A DNA stretch of 13,239 nt from an uncultured Spirochaetaceae bacterium (GCA_944389985.1 CALXON010000026.1:1-13239); one strand, 5' to 3'; positions 1-8,367 are shown, counted from the stretch's first letter. Notes: generated by a model from the letters alone, not told the origin. Translations and numbers: made by a program.

Positions 1-177
1 GACACTCATGCTGTTCACAAGCGTGAGGAAAGCGAAAAGCCATGTGACAGCAGGCTTGAAACCGGAGACATGATGTGAAAGCACCAGACCGAGTATGACT
101 CCGGTAGGTGTCAGCAGCGCCATCATACGCTCGATGCGTTTGTTCATGCCTCTCAGGAAAAGCTCGGCTCCCGTCAT
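1..177 (-). CDS. BASS-type (bile acid:sodium symporter superfamily) transporter, N-terminal part only
   Basis: This gene starts at 177 and runs off the left edge; 59 residues are visible and no stop occurs. I translated it directly from the reverse strand. After a short charged amphipathic stretch with basic residues (NKRIER, residues 12-17) comes a hydrophobic segment with TPTGVILGLVL (residues 23-33), then a second hydrophobic stretch with WLFAFLTLVNSM (residues 46-57). This layout resembles the first two helices of BASS-family transporters, which move bile acids, pantoate, keto acids or other organic anions with sodium. The start is supported by GGAGGA about 8 bases upstream; the alternative Met11 has only a purine-rich stretch placed too close. 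The ATG overlaps the stop of the small dehydratase subunit (ATGA), so the two are probably translationally coupled. That suggests import or export of the substrate or product of the LeuC/LeuD-type enzyme. Family assignment rests on a short fragment and is moderate; gene reality is nearly certain. Confidence 0.65.
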   Translation of the reverse strand, partial: MTGAELFLRGMNKRIERMMALLTPTGVILGLVLSHHVSGFKPAVTWLFAFLTLVNSMSV

Positions 178-698
178 TTCTGACTTCCTCCGGCCTCTCC
201 TGCAATCCGCCTTCTGTAAACCTGCTTGAGACCTCCTGCCCTGAGCATATCAAGAGCAAAGTCACCGACACTCTCACCCTGATACGTCTCACCGGTGGAA
301 AGATTCTTTATCTCCGCAGTCTCTATGTTGACCTCAATGATGTCCTCATCGCTGACATGACCGGAAAGACCTTTGCAGACAAGCAGGGGGAATCCCAGAT
401 TCAGACTGTTGCGGTAGAAGATACGGGCGAAGGAGTCCGCGATCACAAGGCTTATCCCTGAATTGATCAGGGTTATTGGGGCATGCTCTCTGGATGATCC
501 GCTGCCGAAATTGCTCCCTGCGACTATGACAGCACCCTTCCTGACCCTGTTCTTCACCTCCGGAGACACTCCTTCAAGGCAGTGACTGCCTACTACCGAA
601 GGATCTGACTGATCAAGGAAACGTCCGGGATAGATCTGGTCCGTATCGATATTGTCAGGAAGCTTTATCACAGGTCCTCTGAATACAAACTCAGTCAT
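174..698 (-). CDS. LeuD-type 3-isopropylmalate dehydratase/aconitase superfamily small (swivel) subunit
   Basis: This 174-residue protein is the swivel-domain subunit of a two-subunit aconitase-superfamily hydro-lyase; it pairs with the adjacent large subunit. Family hallmarks are DNIDTDQIYPGRF (residues 15-27), GSGSSREHAP (65-74, the phosphate/carboxylate-binding loop) and SFARIFYRN (89-97). Length fits the short LeuD/HacB form. The substrate-specificity loop after DTD reads PGRFLDQSD, whereas the forms I remember have YL followed by RT, VY or NT (homoaconitase and isopropylmalate isomerases). The usual GCGSSREHAP also has Ser in place of the first Cys. True leucine biosynthesis is therefore not assured; dimethylmalate, citramalate or another 2-hydroxy acid are alternatives. 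The start at 698 has AGGAGG about 6 bases upstream and overlaps the end of the large-subunit gene by 8 bases. The stop overlaps the next gene's ATG. No leuA or leuB is visible. Family is certain; substrate is unknown. Confidence 0.93.
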   Translation of the reverse strand: MTEFVFRGPVIKLPDNIDTDQIYPGRFLDQSDPSVVGSHCLEGVSPEVKNRVRKGAVIVAGSNFGSGSSREHAPITLINSGISLVIADSFARIFYRNSLNLGFPLLVCKGLSGHVSDEDIIEVNIETAEIKNLSTGETYQGESVGDFALDMLRAGGLKQVYRRRIAGEAGGSQK

Positions 699-1938
699 TC
701 TCTCCTCCTATATATCCACTGACAGCAGCCTCCGCGACCACACGGGGAGAAGCAAGATACAGCTTCGCGTCATGAGCCCCCATACGGCTCGGGAAATTGC
801 GGTTGGATGTCGTTACGCAGGTCTCTCCTGATGCAAGAAGTCCCTCATGCACACCAAGGCATGGACCGCATCCTGGAGGAGACAGGACAGCACCTGCCTC
901 GATCAGTGTCTGTATGCTGCCATCCGCAAGACACTCCTTCATCACGTTCACCGAAGCCGGTATCACGATCATCCTCGTGCCATGAGCGAGATGCTTCCCC
1001 TTCAGCACCGCGGCGACCTCCCTTATATCTGTCGCCCTGCCTCCGGTACATGATCCCACAAAGCACTGATCGACATGGATACGCTCCTTCAGCGAGGAGA
1101 GAGGACGGACATTGTCCACACTTGCAGGCACAGCAACCTGAGGCCCCATTCCGGTGACATCAAACGTATGGACCTCTGAATACTCATACCCCGGATCGGT
1201 CTCAAAAACGGTGAAGTCCTCGGCTCCTCTCGAGCGAACATAGTCTATGACACATTCATCCGGCTGGATGTACGCAGTCTTTGCGCCCATCTCCACAGCC
1301 ATGTTGCAGAGCACCATGCGGCCTGCGACATCGAGGGAATGGACATAGGATCCGGTGAAGTCTATCGCCTTGTATACAGCCCCGTTCGCCTTCATCTTAC
1401 CAACGACATGGAGTATCACATCCTTAGGAAGGACTCCGTCACGGGGCTTTCCGTCAATCCTTATCTCGATTATCTCGGGAACCCTCATCCAGGTCTCACC
1501 GCTTATCATGGTGTATGCGAGATCTGTCGCGCCCACGCCTGTACCGAATGCACCGAAAGCACCATGGGTGGTGGTATGGCTGTCTGTCGCAATGAGGACC
1601 ATTCCAGGATACACCAGACCTGCTTCAGGCAGCACCTGATGACATACTCCCTTGTCCACATCAAAGACATGGGATATCCCGTGCCGGGCAGCGAACTCAC
1701 GCATCAGCTTATGATTACGGGCCGCTGAGACGGTGGGAGCCGGTGCATAGTGATCAAAGACGAATGTGATCCTGTCCTTATCAAAAACCTCCACACCGCC
1801 CATCTCCTCGAATGAGATGAGAGTCTGGAGATATATGTCGTTTATCTCGGCAAGATCGACTTTCACGGTGACGATCTCTCCTGTGACAACCTTATCCTTC
1901 CCGGAAGCCCGGCAAAGAATCTTCTCTAATGCATGCAT
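691..1938 (-). CDS. LeuC-type 3-isopropylmalate dehydratase/aconitase superfamily large (4Fe-4S) subunit
   Basis: This 415-residue protein is the catalytic iron-sulfur subunit of a two-subunit hydro-lyase that dehydrates and rehydrates a 2-hydroxy or 3-hydroxy dicarboxylic acid. The three cluster-binding cysteines are visible: C297 in GSCTGG, and C357 and C360 in PPGCGPCLG. Other family signatures are ATDSHTTTHGAFGAFGTGVG (residues 117-136) and SNRNFPSRMG (378-387); the more usual form of the latter that I know is NRNF-x-GRMG. The length matches the roughly 420-residue LeuC/HacA form found in archaea and many anaerobes rather than the roughly 466-residue E. coli LeuC. The ATG at 1938 follows AAAGGA by about 7 bases. 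It lies 59 bp behind the alpha-mannosidase gene, across a hairpin, and overlaps the small-subunit gene by 8 bases. The neighbours (BASS-like transporter, sugar and sugar-acid catabolism) favour a catabolic role. Family is secure; substrate is not. Confidence 0.93.
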   Translation of the reverse strand: MHALEKILCRASGKDKVVTGEIVTVKVDLAEINDIYLQTLISFEEMGGVEVFDKDRITFVFDHYAPAPTVSAARNHKLMREFAARHGISHVFDVDKGVCHQVLPEAGLVYPGMVLIATDSHTTTHGAFGAFGTGVGATDLAYTMISGETWMRVPEIIEIRIDGKPRDGVLPKDVILHVVGKMKANGAVYKAIDFTGSYVHSLDVAGRMVLCNMAVEMGAKTAYIQPDECVIDYVRSRGAEDFTVFETDPGYEYSEVHTFDVTGMGPQVAVPASVDNVRPLSSLKERIHVDQCFVGSCTGGRATDIREVAAVLKGKHLAHGTRMIVIPASVNVMKECLADGSIQTLIEAGAVLSPPGCGPCLGVHEGLLASGETCVTTSNRNFPSRMGAHDAKLYLASPRVVAEAAVSGYIGGEND

Positions 1939-1955
1939 TGGGGAATCCTTTATGT

Positions 1956-1985
1956 TTCAGGCGGCAGATCCTTCCGCCGCCTGAA
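1956..1985 (-). terminator. strong hairpin between the alpha-mannosidase and dehydratase genes
   Basis: A perfect 10-bp inverted repeat (TTCAGGCGGC at 1956-1965 and GCCGCCTGAA at 1976-1985) lies 13 bases behind the alpha-mannosidase stop. Two further pairs can form inside the 10-base loop after one mismatch. The minus-strand RNA after the stem reads ACATAAAG, so there is no U-tract, and the dehydratase RBS follows at once. It is not a textbook intrinsic terminator. It may protect the 3' end of the upstream message, partly attenuate, or sequester nothing. The hairpin is seen directly; its function is inference. Confidence 0.5.
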
Positions 1986-1997
1986 CAGTCGATATCA

Positions 1998-4900
1998 TCA
2001 GAATCTCACTTTGAGTGTTCTTATCTCGAACGGTCTGAGTGAGACGTCAATTGAAGCACCTTTTGCCCTGATCACCTTGTCTCCGGTCTCGATCATGTTG
2101 CACTGTGCTGCATATGTCAGAGGTCTGGAGAACGTGATGCGGCCTGATACATGAGTATTGGAGGATTCATACATTCTTATGATGTACGCATCTTCATCCT
2201 CAGCCTTCTTCACCGTATCGATAACGATATGGTCGTTGTCGACAGATACGAATGATGAGCTTGCAGGAAGAGCTCCGCTCTTTCCGTCAGTGAAAACAGC
2301 CTTGAGCGGTTTGTTCAGCGCGAAGGCCTTGCTGACAGTTCCGGCATCAACCCATGTTCCCTTGTGAGGATAGATGCTGTATACGAACTCATGAACTTCC
2401 TTGTCTGCATTCTCGAACGGATAGATTCCGCTCTTGAGAAGAGTCAGGCGCATGACGTTTCCATGTATGTCATGACCGTACTTGCAGTCATTGAGCATGG
2501 ATACACCATAATCGGACTCTGAAAGGTCAGCCCACTTGTGCGCACAGACCTCGAACTTGGCGACATCCCAGCTTGTGTTCCTGTGAGTGTTCCTCTCGAC
2601 AGCGCCGAACTGGACCTCATAGGAAGCTCTCGTGCTGTTCACATCGACAGGGAAAGCAGCCTTGAGAAGGATCTCCTGCTCCTTCCAGTCAATGGTCGTC
2701 TTGAAGTCGATCCTCGGAACATCGGCATAGATGCTGATGTCCTGCATGATCGTGGATGAGAGATAGTTCCTCTTCACCCTTATAGTACCGACGACAGGAC
2801 CTTCCTCAAGAACTTCGACGGACTGGAGATCATCAACCACCCAGCACTTCTCTGTGTAGTAGATGTCGATGTCCCATGCATTGTAGTTCATCGGCTTGTC
2901 CTCAAATGACTGGAGGACGTTGGCCTTCGCTCCTGCGGGAAGGACCTCCCTCTTCGCGATCTTGTCGTAGATGCTTGTGATCTGGGCCTTCTCGTCGAAG
3001 CGGATCCTGAAGAACTTGTTCTCCATCTTATCCGTGGAAACCTTGATGGATGACTTTGCAGTACCACCGCTGGTCAGCTTGAGCTTCCTGTATCCGAACT
3101 GAGGAATGCCTGTCACATATGAGAGGGCCTTTCCGTCAGCTGTCCTCTGGACAGGATGTGAGACCTTACCGTCAGAGACTGCGGTATATTCCTCAGGGAT
3201 GTCCAGAGCAACAAGGCCGTCGGTGTACACACTGTTCATATTGAAGACAGTGACAGCCGCTCCTTCGCCTTCCGCACCGTCTGCGATGGTCCTCATCGCC
3301 TGATCCTCAAGCTCATGACCTTCCTTGAGAATCTTCTCGTACTGCACCTTCGAATCCTCATATACAGGACCGATGGATGAGCCCGGGATGATGTCATGGA
3401 ACTGGTTGAGAAGGATTATCTTCCAGTTGTCCTTGAGTGTCGCGAGAGGATACTGCATTCCTGTCATGAGCTCAGCCATTGAAGACACAGCCTCGACATC
3501 CTGATACAGGAACTCGCTCTTGCGGTTGTACTTCTTGTTGCGTGCGATCGATGTGTATGTTCCTCTGTGGAACTCGAGATAGAGCTCTCCGACCCATGTC
3601 GGGATCTCCGTTCCCTTCACATTCTTCTCAAGTCTCTTGAAGAACTCCGTAGGCGGCTCGATCTTCACCTTAGGCATGCCGGGGAAGTCCTTGAGCCTCT
3701 TTCCGGCCTCAAGCATCTCCCTTGTCGGACCGCCGCCTCCGTCACCATAGCCGAATGCCATCAGAAGATCATTGTTGCAGGACTTCTGCTGGTATGTATC
3801 CCAGCTGTGAGCTACAGTCTCGGCACAGAGAACTCCGTTGTATGTCTTCTGGTACGGAAGAGCCCTTCTGTGACCATCTGAACCTGTGGTCGGAGTGGTC
3901 ATGAAGTGTGTGAGGACCTTGGTGCCGTCTATTCCCTGAAGATAGAAGGTATCCATCGGGAGTCTGTTGAACTGGTTCCAGCTGATCTTGATGGTCATGA
4001 AATAGTCGATGCCGCAGCCTTTCAGGATCTGGGGCATTGCAGCACTGTATCCGAATACATCAGGCAGCCAGAGAATCTTGTTGTCCAGACCGAACTCATC
4101 ACGGAAGAATTTCTTTCCGACAAGGAACTGCCTGATCATGGACTCACCGGAGATGAGGTTGCAGTCAGCCTCGACCCACATTCCGCCCTCGGGCTGGAGA
4201 CGGCCTTCAGCAACACGCTTTTTAAGTCTCTCATAGAGATCCGGATAGAGCTTCTTCACATAATCGTAAAGCTGCGGCTGGCTCTGGATGAATTTGTAAT
4301 CGGGATACTCGTCCATGAGCATGTCGACAGTGGCAAGGGATCTTGCAGCCTTCTCCTGAGTCTGCATCAGCCTCCACAGCCATGCCACATCGATGTGGCT
4401 GTGACCGATTGCGGAGATCATGATGTCATTGTTGGAATGAAGTGAATAGATTCCCTTTTTAAGTATCTCATCGGCCTTTCTGATCGAATCATAGTATGCA
4501 TCTGAACCGAGTTTCCTGAAATCAATGGCATTGATCGACTCATTGACCACATCCATCAGCTTCTTGTTCTGTGGAGACTCGACATCAGGCATGTGTATCG
4601 TCGCCTCGAAAGCCACCTTGAGATCATGGTAATAATCCCAGATGAAGTCCTCGACGACCATGATCTGGCAGTCGATGACGGGGCGTCTCTCGTTATAGCC
4701 GCTGAAGCCCATGAACGCTATATCATAGCTCTGTCCCGCGACCGCGTTCTTCGAGAGCGTGATCTCATGATGGAACACATCAAGTCCGCCCATGAGCTTT
4801 CCGTCAACATATACCGTGTACTCGGCACTGACCTTCCACAGGATGTCACCGGGGGTCTGGATGAAGAAGACGACATGCTTTCCGTTCCACTTCTCAGGGA

Positions 4901-5114
4901 TGGTCACAGTAGTGCGGAACCACTGGTATCTGGCGAAACCGCCCCACTGGTCGGTATCCTTCGCCTTCTTCCATCCGGAATCGAGGGAACTCTGGTAATC
5001 ACCCTTGTCATTCCCCTCCTTCACATAGAAGTCCTCCACCCGGATCGAATCAGAGTGTATCGTACTCTTGATCTCGTCTATTCTGCGGATAATCTTATCC
5101 TCATAGAAGTACAT
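1998..5114 (-). CDS. GH38 alpha-mannosidase, cytoplasmic, long (Ams1-like) form
   Basis: A 1038-residue glycoside hydrolase of family 38, which cleaves terminal alpha-linked mannose by a zinc-dependent retaining mechanism. The zinc site and catalytic residues can be placed by motif: GHSHIDVAWLW (237-247) gives H240 and D242; GGMWVEADCNL (310-320) gives D317 as the likely nucleophile and a ligand; QFHDIIPGSS (571-580) gives H573. FGYGDGGGGPT (454-464) is another recognisable GH38 segment. Order of parts: N-terminal beta domain (about 1-225), catalytic alpha/beta domain (about 230-500), three-helix middle (about 505-620) and large C-terminal beta domain. Length fits the vacuolar/cytosolic class of about 1000-1080 residues and exceeds the roughly 880 residues of E. 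coli MngB. There is no signal peptide, so the substrate must be imported. The start has AAGGAG a few bases upstream, 13 bp behind the second permease gene, so it is the fourth gene of the ABC operon. Exact substrate (manno-oligosaccharide, N-glycan fragment, mannosyl-glycerate) is not determined. Confidence 0.95.
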   Translation of the reverse strand: MYFYEDKIIRRIDEIKSTIHSDSIRVEDFYVKEGNDKGDYQSSLDSGWKKAKDTDQWGGFARYQWFRTTVTIPEKWNGKHVVFFIQTPGDILWKVSAEYTVYVDGKLMGGLDVFHHEITLSKNAVAGQSYDIAFMGFSGYNERRPVIDCQIMVVEDFIWDYYHDLKVAFEATIHMPDVESPQNKKLMDVVNESINAIDFRKLGSDAYYDSIRKADEILKKGIYSLHSNNDIMISAIGHSHIDVAWLWRLMQTQEKAARSLATVDMLMDEYPDYKFIQSQPQLYDYVKKLYPDLYERLKKRVAEGRLQPEGGMWVEADCNLISGESMIRQFLVGKKFFRDEFGLDNKILWLPDVFGYSAAMPQILKGCGIDYFMTIKISWNQFNRLPMDTFYLQGIDGTKVLTHFMTTPTTGSDGHRRALPYQKTYNGVLCAETVAHSWDTYQQKSCNNDLLMAFGYGDGGGGPTREMLEAGKRLKDFPGMPKVKIEPPTEFFKRLEKNVKGTEIPTWVGELYLEFHRGTYTSIARNKKYNRKSEFLYQDVEAVSSMAELMTGMQYPLATLKDNWKIILLNQFHDIIPGSSIGPVYEDSKVQYEKILKEGHELEDQAMRTIADGAEGEGAAVTVFNMNSVYTDGLVALDIPEEYTAVSDGKVSHPVQRTADGKALSYVTGIPQFGYRKLKLTSGGTAKSSIKVSTDKMENKFFRIRFDEKAQITSIYDKIAKREVLPAGAKANVLQSFEDKPMNYNAWDIDIYYTEKCWVVDDLQSVEVLEEGPVVGTIRVKRNYLSSTIMQDISIYADVPRIDFKTTIDWKEQEILLKAAFPVDVNSTRASYEVQFGAVERNTHRNTSWDVAKFEVCAHKWADLSESDYGVSMLNDCKYGHDIHGNVMRLTLLKSGIYPFENADKEVHEFVYSIYPHKGTWVDAGTVSKAFALNKPLKAVFTDGKSGALPASSSFVSVDNDHIVIDTVKKAEDEDAYIIRMYESSNTHVSGRITFSRPLTYAAQCNMIETGDKVIRAKGASIDVSLRPFEIRTLKVRF

Positions 5115-5127
5115 CGTTTTCTCCTTT

Positions 5128-5982
5128 TTATTCTTTCACAGCACCTGCCGTCAGAGCAGAGACGATGAAGCGCTGAAGGAATATGAAAATAAGCACTGTC
5201 GGAAGTATACCAAGAATACAGCCCGCTGCAAGCAGGTGCGTCGTGATTGTGTCACCCGTACTCTGGAGATTAACAAGTCCTACGCTTATCGGGAACATTC
5301 TGGAATCGTTGAGGAGGATGAACGGTATGATGAACTGTGCCCAGCTCCTGACGAATATGAGAATGACAACCGAGATCATTCCTGGAACGATGAGAGGGAT
5401 GAGGAGCTTCAGCAGTATTGTCATTCTGCTGCAGCCGTCAATACGTCCTGCCTCATCGATCGAATACGGAATGGTATCCATATAGCCCTTGAGCGACCAG
5501 CATGCGAAAGGCAGCGAGAGCGCTATGTAGACAAGTGTCAGCGACCAGTAGTTGTTCAGAAGATGCAGTCTGCTGAAATACCTGTACAGAGGAATCGCTA
5601 TGATCAGCGGCGATATCATCTGGAATATGAGTATTCCGAACTGCAGGGTGTTCTTTCCCTTGAACCTGAAGCGCGAGAGACCATAGGCCGCAGGCACGAT
5701 CAGGAGAATACATCCGACAATCGTTCCACCGACGATCAGGAATGAGTTCTTCAGGAACGTGATGATGTCAGCCATCCACAGGACCTGGACGTAGTTGTCA
5801 AATGAGAAGTGCTCCGGGAACAGTTTCGGCGGTACATAGAAAAGTTCCGGGACTGTCTTGAATGACATCGAGAGAACCCACAGTACCGGGAAGAGGAAGA
5901 ACACTATGATTACAAAGAAAAGTACCAGAAGTCCGATCTTTTCCATTGCAAGTCTTCCGGATTTTGAAGAAGTCAGTTTCAT
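5128..5982 (-). CDS. CUT1 sugar ABC transporter permease, MalG/UgpE type
   Basis: This 284-residue inner-membrane protein is one of the two channel-forming subunits of a carbohydrate ABC importer. It has a hydrophobic first helix at about 16-38, further hydrophobic helices, and the cytoplasmic EAA loop EAGRIDGCSRMTILLKLLIP at 177-196, which contacts the ATPase. The C-terminus (RFIVSALTAGAVKE) ends as MalG-type permeases typically do. It lies 12 bp behind the MalF-type permease gene, with GGGAGG upstream of its ATG, and 13 bp before the alpha-mannosidase gene. No ATP-binding subunit is encoded in the window, so it probably uses a shared MsiK/UgpC-type ATPase encoded elsewhere. Cargo is inferred from the neighbouring mannosidase as an alpha-mannoside. 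Family is certain. Confidence 0.95.
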   Translation of the reverse strand: MKLTSSKSGRLAMEKIGLLVLFFVIIVFFLFPVLWVLSMSFKTVPELFYVPPKLFPEHFSFDNYVQVLWMADIITFLKNSFLIVGGTIVGCILLIVPAAYGLSRFRFKGKNTLQFGILIFQMISPLIIAIPLYRYFSRLHLLNNYWSLTLVYIALSLPFACWSLKGYMDTIPYSIDEAGRIDGCSRMTILLKLLIPLIVPGMISVVILIFVRSWAQFIIPFILLNDSRMFPISVGLVNLQSTGDTITTHLLAAGCILGILPTVLIFIFLQRFIVSALTAGAVKE

Positions 5983-5994
5983 GCCGCACCTCCC

Positions 5995-6921
5995 TTAGTT
6001 CCGCTCTCTGCGACGGAGAACCGCGAAGTATCCGATCGCCATGAGTGAGTTGATAACGAGAAGGACAACTGCATAAGCCGAGCCTCTTCCAAGGTTGTAA
6101 CCTGTGAATATCGTGCTGTATGAAGTGAGCGCAAGGACTTCTGTCGCACGGCCAGGGCCACCACCGGTAAGAGAGAAGATCATATCGAATGTATTGAATG
6201 TGTTGATTGTGTTCAGGATTATGTTTGTCGATATGACAGAGAAGATCGACGGCAGGATTACGCGCCACAGTCTCTGGAACGCATTGGCTCCGTCAATCTG
6301 GGATGCCTCGATTATGTCTATCGGTATCGTCTTGAGACCTGCATAGGTCAGGATCATGCTCTGTGCGGTACCTCTCCAGACATTCGCTACAATGGTACAT
6401 GGCATCGCATGGTCAGGATTCGTGAGGAATGAGACATTCTCGAATCCCATATTCTTCAGAATTGTTATGAGAATTCCCGTTCCGGCCTCAGTGTACATGA
6501 ACGACCATACAACACCTATGATCGCACCGGGAATCGCCCATGAAAGGAGTGCGACGACACGGACGAAGACAGAGCCGTGCAGCCTGATGCGCTCTCCTTT
6601 ATCAACCGCAAGCGCTATTATGAGACCAAGAAGGGTCTGGAACACAACGCTGAAGAATACGAATACGAGTGAGTTCCATAGAATATCGTACGTTGCAGGG
6701 GTCGTGAAGATCACCCTGAATGACTTCAAAGTATAGTTATAGTTCTGCCTCAGGAGGCTGGCATCTGTAAAACTGTAGCGGATAACCTCCAACGTAGGCA
6801 GTATGAACAATGCCACCAGCACTATTACAAGAGGCGCGAGCCAGGGGGCAGGCCCCTGGCTGACACGCTTCAGGAAAATGTGCATGGAAGACGGTGCTTT
6901 TGCGGTTTTTCCCTTTTCCAT
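5995..6921 (-). CDS. CUT1 sugar ABC transporter permease, MalF/UgpA type
   Basis: This 308-residue inner-membrane protein is the partner channel subunit of the importer. Its first helix is at about 27-48, and the EAA loop EASQIDGANAFQRLWRVILP sits at 205-224. The segment LTGGGPGRATEVLAL (251-265) after the loop is characteristic of MalF/UgpA-type permeases. The start at 6921 has AAGGAA as RBS. It sits 12 bp behind the sugar-binding protein gene and 12 bp before the second permease, so all are cotranscribed. Cargo is inferred only from the linked alpha-mannosidase. Family is certain. Confidence 0.95.
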   Translation of the reverse strand: MEKGKTAKAPSSMHIFLKRVSQGPAPWLAPLVIVLVALFILPTLEVIRYSFTDASLLRQNYNYTLKSFRVIFTTPATYDILWNSLVFVFFSVVFQTLLGLIIALAVDKGERIRLHGSVFVRVVALLSWAIPGAIIGVVWSFMYTEAGTGILITILKNMGFENVSFLTNPDHAMPCTIVANVWRGTAQSMILTYAGLKTIPIDIIEASQIDGANAFQRLWRVILPSIFSVISTNIILNTINTFNTFDMIFSLTGGGPGRATEVLALTSYSTIFTGYNLGRGSAYAVVLLVINSLMAIGYFAVLRRRERN

Positions 6922-6933
6922 AAGTTTTCCTTA

Positions 6934-8316
6934 TCAGATACTGTTCTTCACGTTCTCAATGATCACTTCAACAGCATGCTCCGGTGTATCTGCTCCGGTA
7001 ATGACGTTACCGAGAGCAACCTGTGCCTCAGTACTGATCGTGTTGTAGATCTCGACTGCAGGTCTTGTTGAGCCGTTCTCCAGGAACTCTGCGTTCTTCA
7101 TGAAGTACGGATCACTTGAGATGTAATCGAAGAGCTCGTACTGGTGAGCCTGTGTAGGCATTGAACCCTCGACGAGGAGCCATGAATATGCAGCCTCATC
7201 CGTGCTGTAGAGCTCGAATGCAAGGTCAGCAGCAAGCTTTCTGTGCAGCTCGTCCTGTGAGAATACCATATTGGTCCAGCCACCAGCGGAAGCTGTGCTT
7301 GTCAAGCCTTCCTCAAGAACAGGAGTAGGAGCCATGCCCCAGAGCTCGTTGAACTTCTCCTTGCCAATGAGCTCTCTCATGTTTCCGATAGCACTTGTGT
7401 TGGAGAGGAACATCGCGACATTGCCCGCTGCGGCATCGCCGAACATATTGGCGTCGCGTGCGAAGCTTGTGATCGATACAGGAGTTACACCTTCATCGAT
7501 ACATCTCTTCACGAACTTGTACAGGTTGATGAGATATGTCTTGTTCGGTTCCTTATCGATGGCCATGTTGCCTTCTTCATCGACAAGCTCTCCACCCTGG
7601 CTCCAGAAGAGACCCCAGAGGTTGTTCACGGAACCCTCACCTCTTCCACCGAGGAAAAGGAATCCCTGAAGACCCTGAGCTGCCATTTCCTTACCAACCT
7701 CGATGACCTCGTCAGCTGTGTATGGAGGAGTATCGATGAGATCCTTTCTGTAGAAGAGAGCTCTTGTATCTGTTGTGTACCATATAGCTCTCATCTCATC
7801 ACCGACCATCACCTGTTCCTTGACATACGGGAAGTAATCGTTGATGTCGATTCCCTTCTCTGCTGCGACATCGGAGACATCTCTTGCATACTCAAGGAAG
7901 AGAGGCATCATGAATGAGTCGACTGCACAGAGGTCAGGAGCACCGCCCTCAACGACTGACAGTCTGAGCTTTGTCATGTTGTCGTTGATGTTCGATGTCG
8001 TTCCGACAATGTTGATCTTCACATTCGGATGAGCCTTTACCCACTTCTCAAGCTTCATGCTGAGGTCATCGACTCTCGCCTGAATAGGAGATGTGAGGGA
8101 CTGTGACGGGTTCGGCTGCCATGAAAGCTCGATCTCAGCGTTCTCATAACCTACGAACTGAGGAGTAAGGATGAACTCTCCACCTGGTTCCTTATAAACC
8201 ACGGACATGTCAACTTCGCCGGTTTCCGTTGTGGCGGCTTTCTTGTCAGAAGAGCCACCTGCGAAAAGGCTTAAAGACAGACAAAAGACCAATGCAAGCA
8301 GAAATGCTTTCTTCAT
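6934..8316 (-). CDS. extracellular sugar-binding protein of the ABC importer (family 1 solute-binding protein)
   Basis: A 460-residue solute-binding protein that captures the sugar outside the inner membrane and delivers it to the two downstream permeases. I place the start at 8316, not at the in-frame ATG at 8382. The 8316 ATG has a near-perfect AGGAGGA five bases upstream and begins a clean signal peptide: Lys2-Lys3, a hydrophobic core (residues 4-18), then Phe-Ala-Gly-Gly. The earlier ATG would place the promoter -10 box inside the gene and bury the signal peptide. No lipobox cysteine follows the core; C12 lies inside the hydrophobic stretch, so cleavage after A19 by signal peptidase I is likelier than lipidation. 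The mature protein shows typical family features: an IRV-like start (LSWQP...), TKLRLSVVEGGAPDLCAVD and AGGWTNMVFS. The length (460) is at the upper end of the family. It is the first gene of the operon. Cargo is unknown, probably an alpha-mannoside from context. Confidence 0.93.
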   Translation of the reverse strand: MKKAFLLALVFCLSLSLFAGGSSDKKAATTETGEVDMSVVYKEPGGEFILTPQFVGYENAEIELSWQPNPSQSLTSPIQARVDDLSMKLEKWVKAHPNVKINIVGTTSNINDNMTKLRLSVVEGGAPDLCAVDSFMMPLFLEYARDVSDVAAEKGIDINDYFPYVKEQVMVGDEMRAIWYTTDTRALFYRKDLIDTPPYTADEVIEVGKEMAAQGLQGFLFLGGRGEGSVNNLWGLFWSQGGELVDEEGNMAIDKEPNKTYLINLYKFVKRCIDEGVTPVSITSFARDANMFGDAAAGNVAMFLSNTSAIGNMRELIGKEKFNELWGMAPTPVLEEGLTSTASAGGWTNMVFSQDELHRKLAADLAFELYSTDEAAYSWLLVEGSMPTQAHQYELFDYISSDPYFMKNAEFLENGSTRPAVEIYNTISTEAQVALGNVITGADTPEHAVEVIIENVKNSI

Positions 8317-8320
8317 TGTT

Positions 8321-8327
8321 TCCTCCT
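8321..8327 (-). promoter_or_regulatory. ribosome binding site of the sugar-binding protein gene (decides its start)
   Basis: AGGAGGA on the minus strand, five bases before the ATG at 8316. It is the strongest RBS in the window and fits high expression of a binding protein. It is the main reason for rejecting the ATG at 8382. Confidence 0.85.
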
Positions 8328-8367
8328 TTTGATCTAAAAAAACGAATATTTTAACCCTTTTATGGGT

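Noticed and set aside
3906..5168. Two plus-strand open frames of 179 and 191 residues
   Set aside because: Both are antisense shadows of the GH38 mannosidase gene, with no family features and low-complexity acidic or hydrophobic composition.
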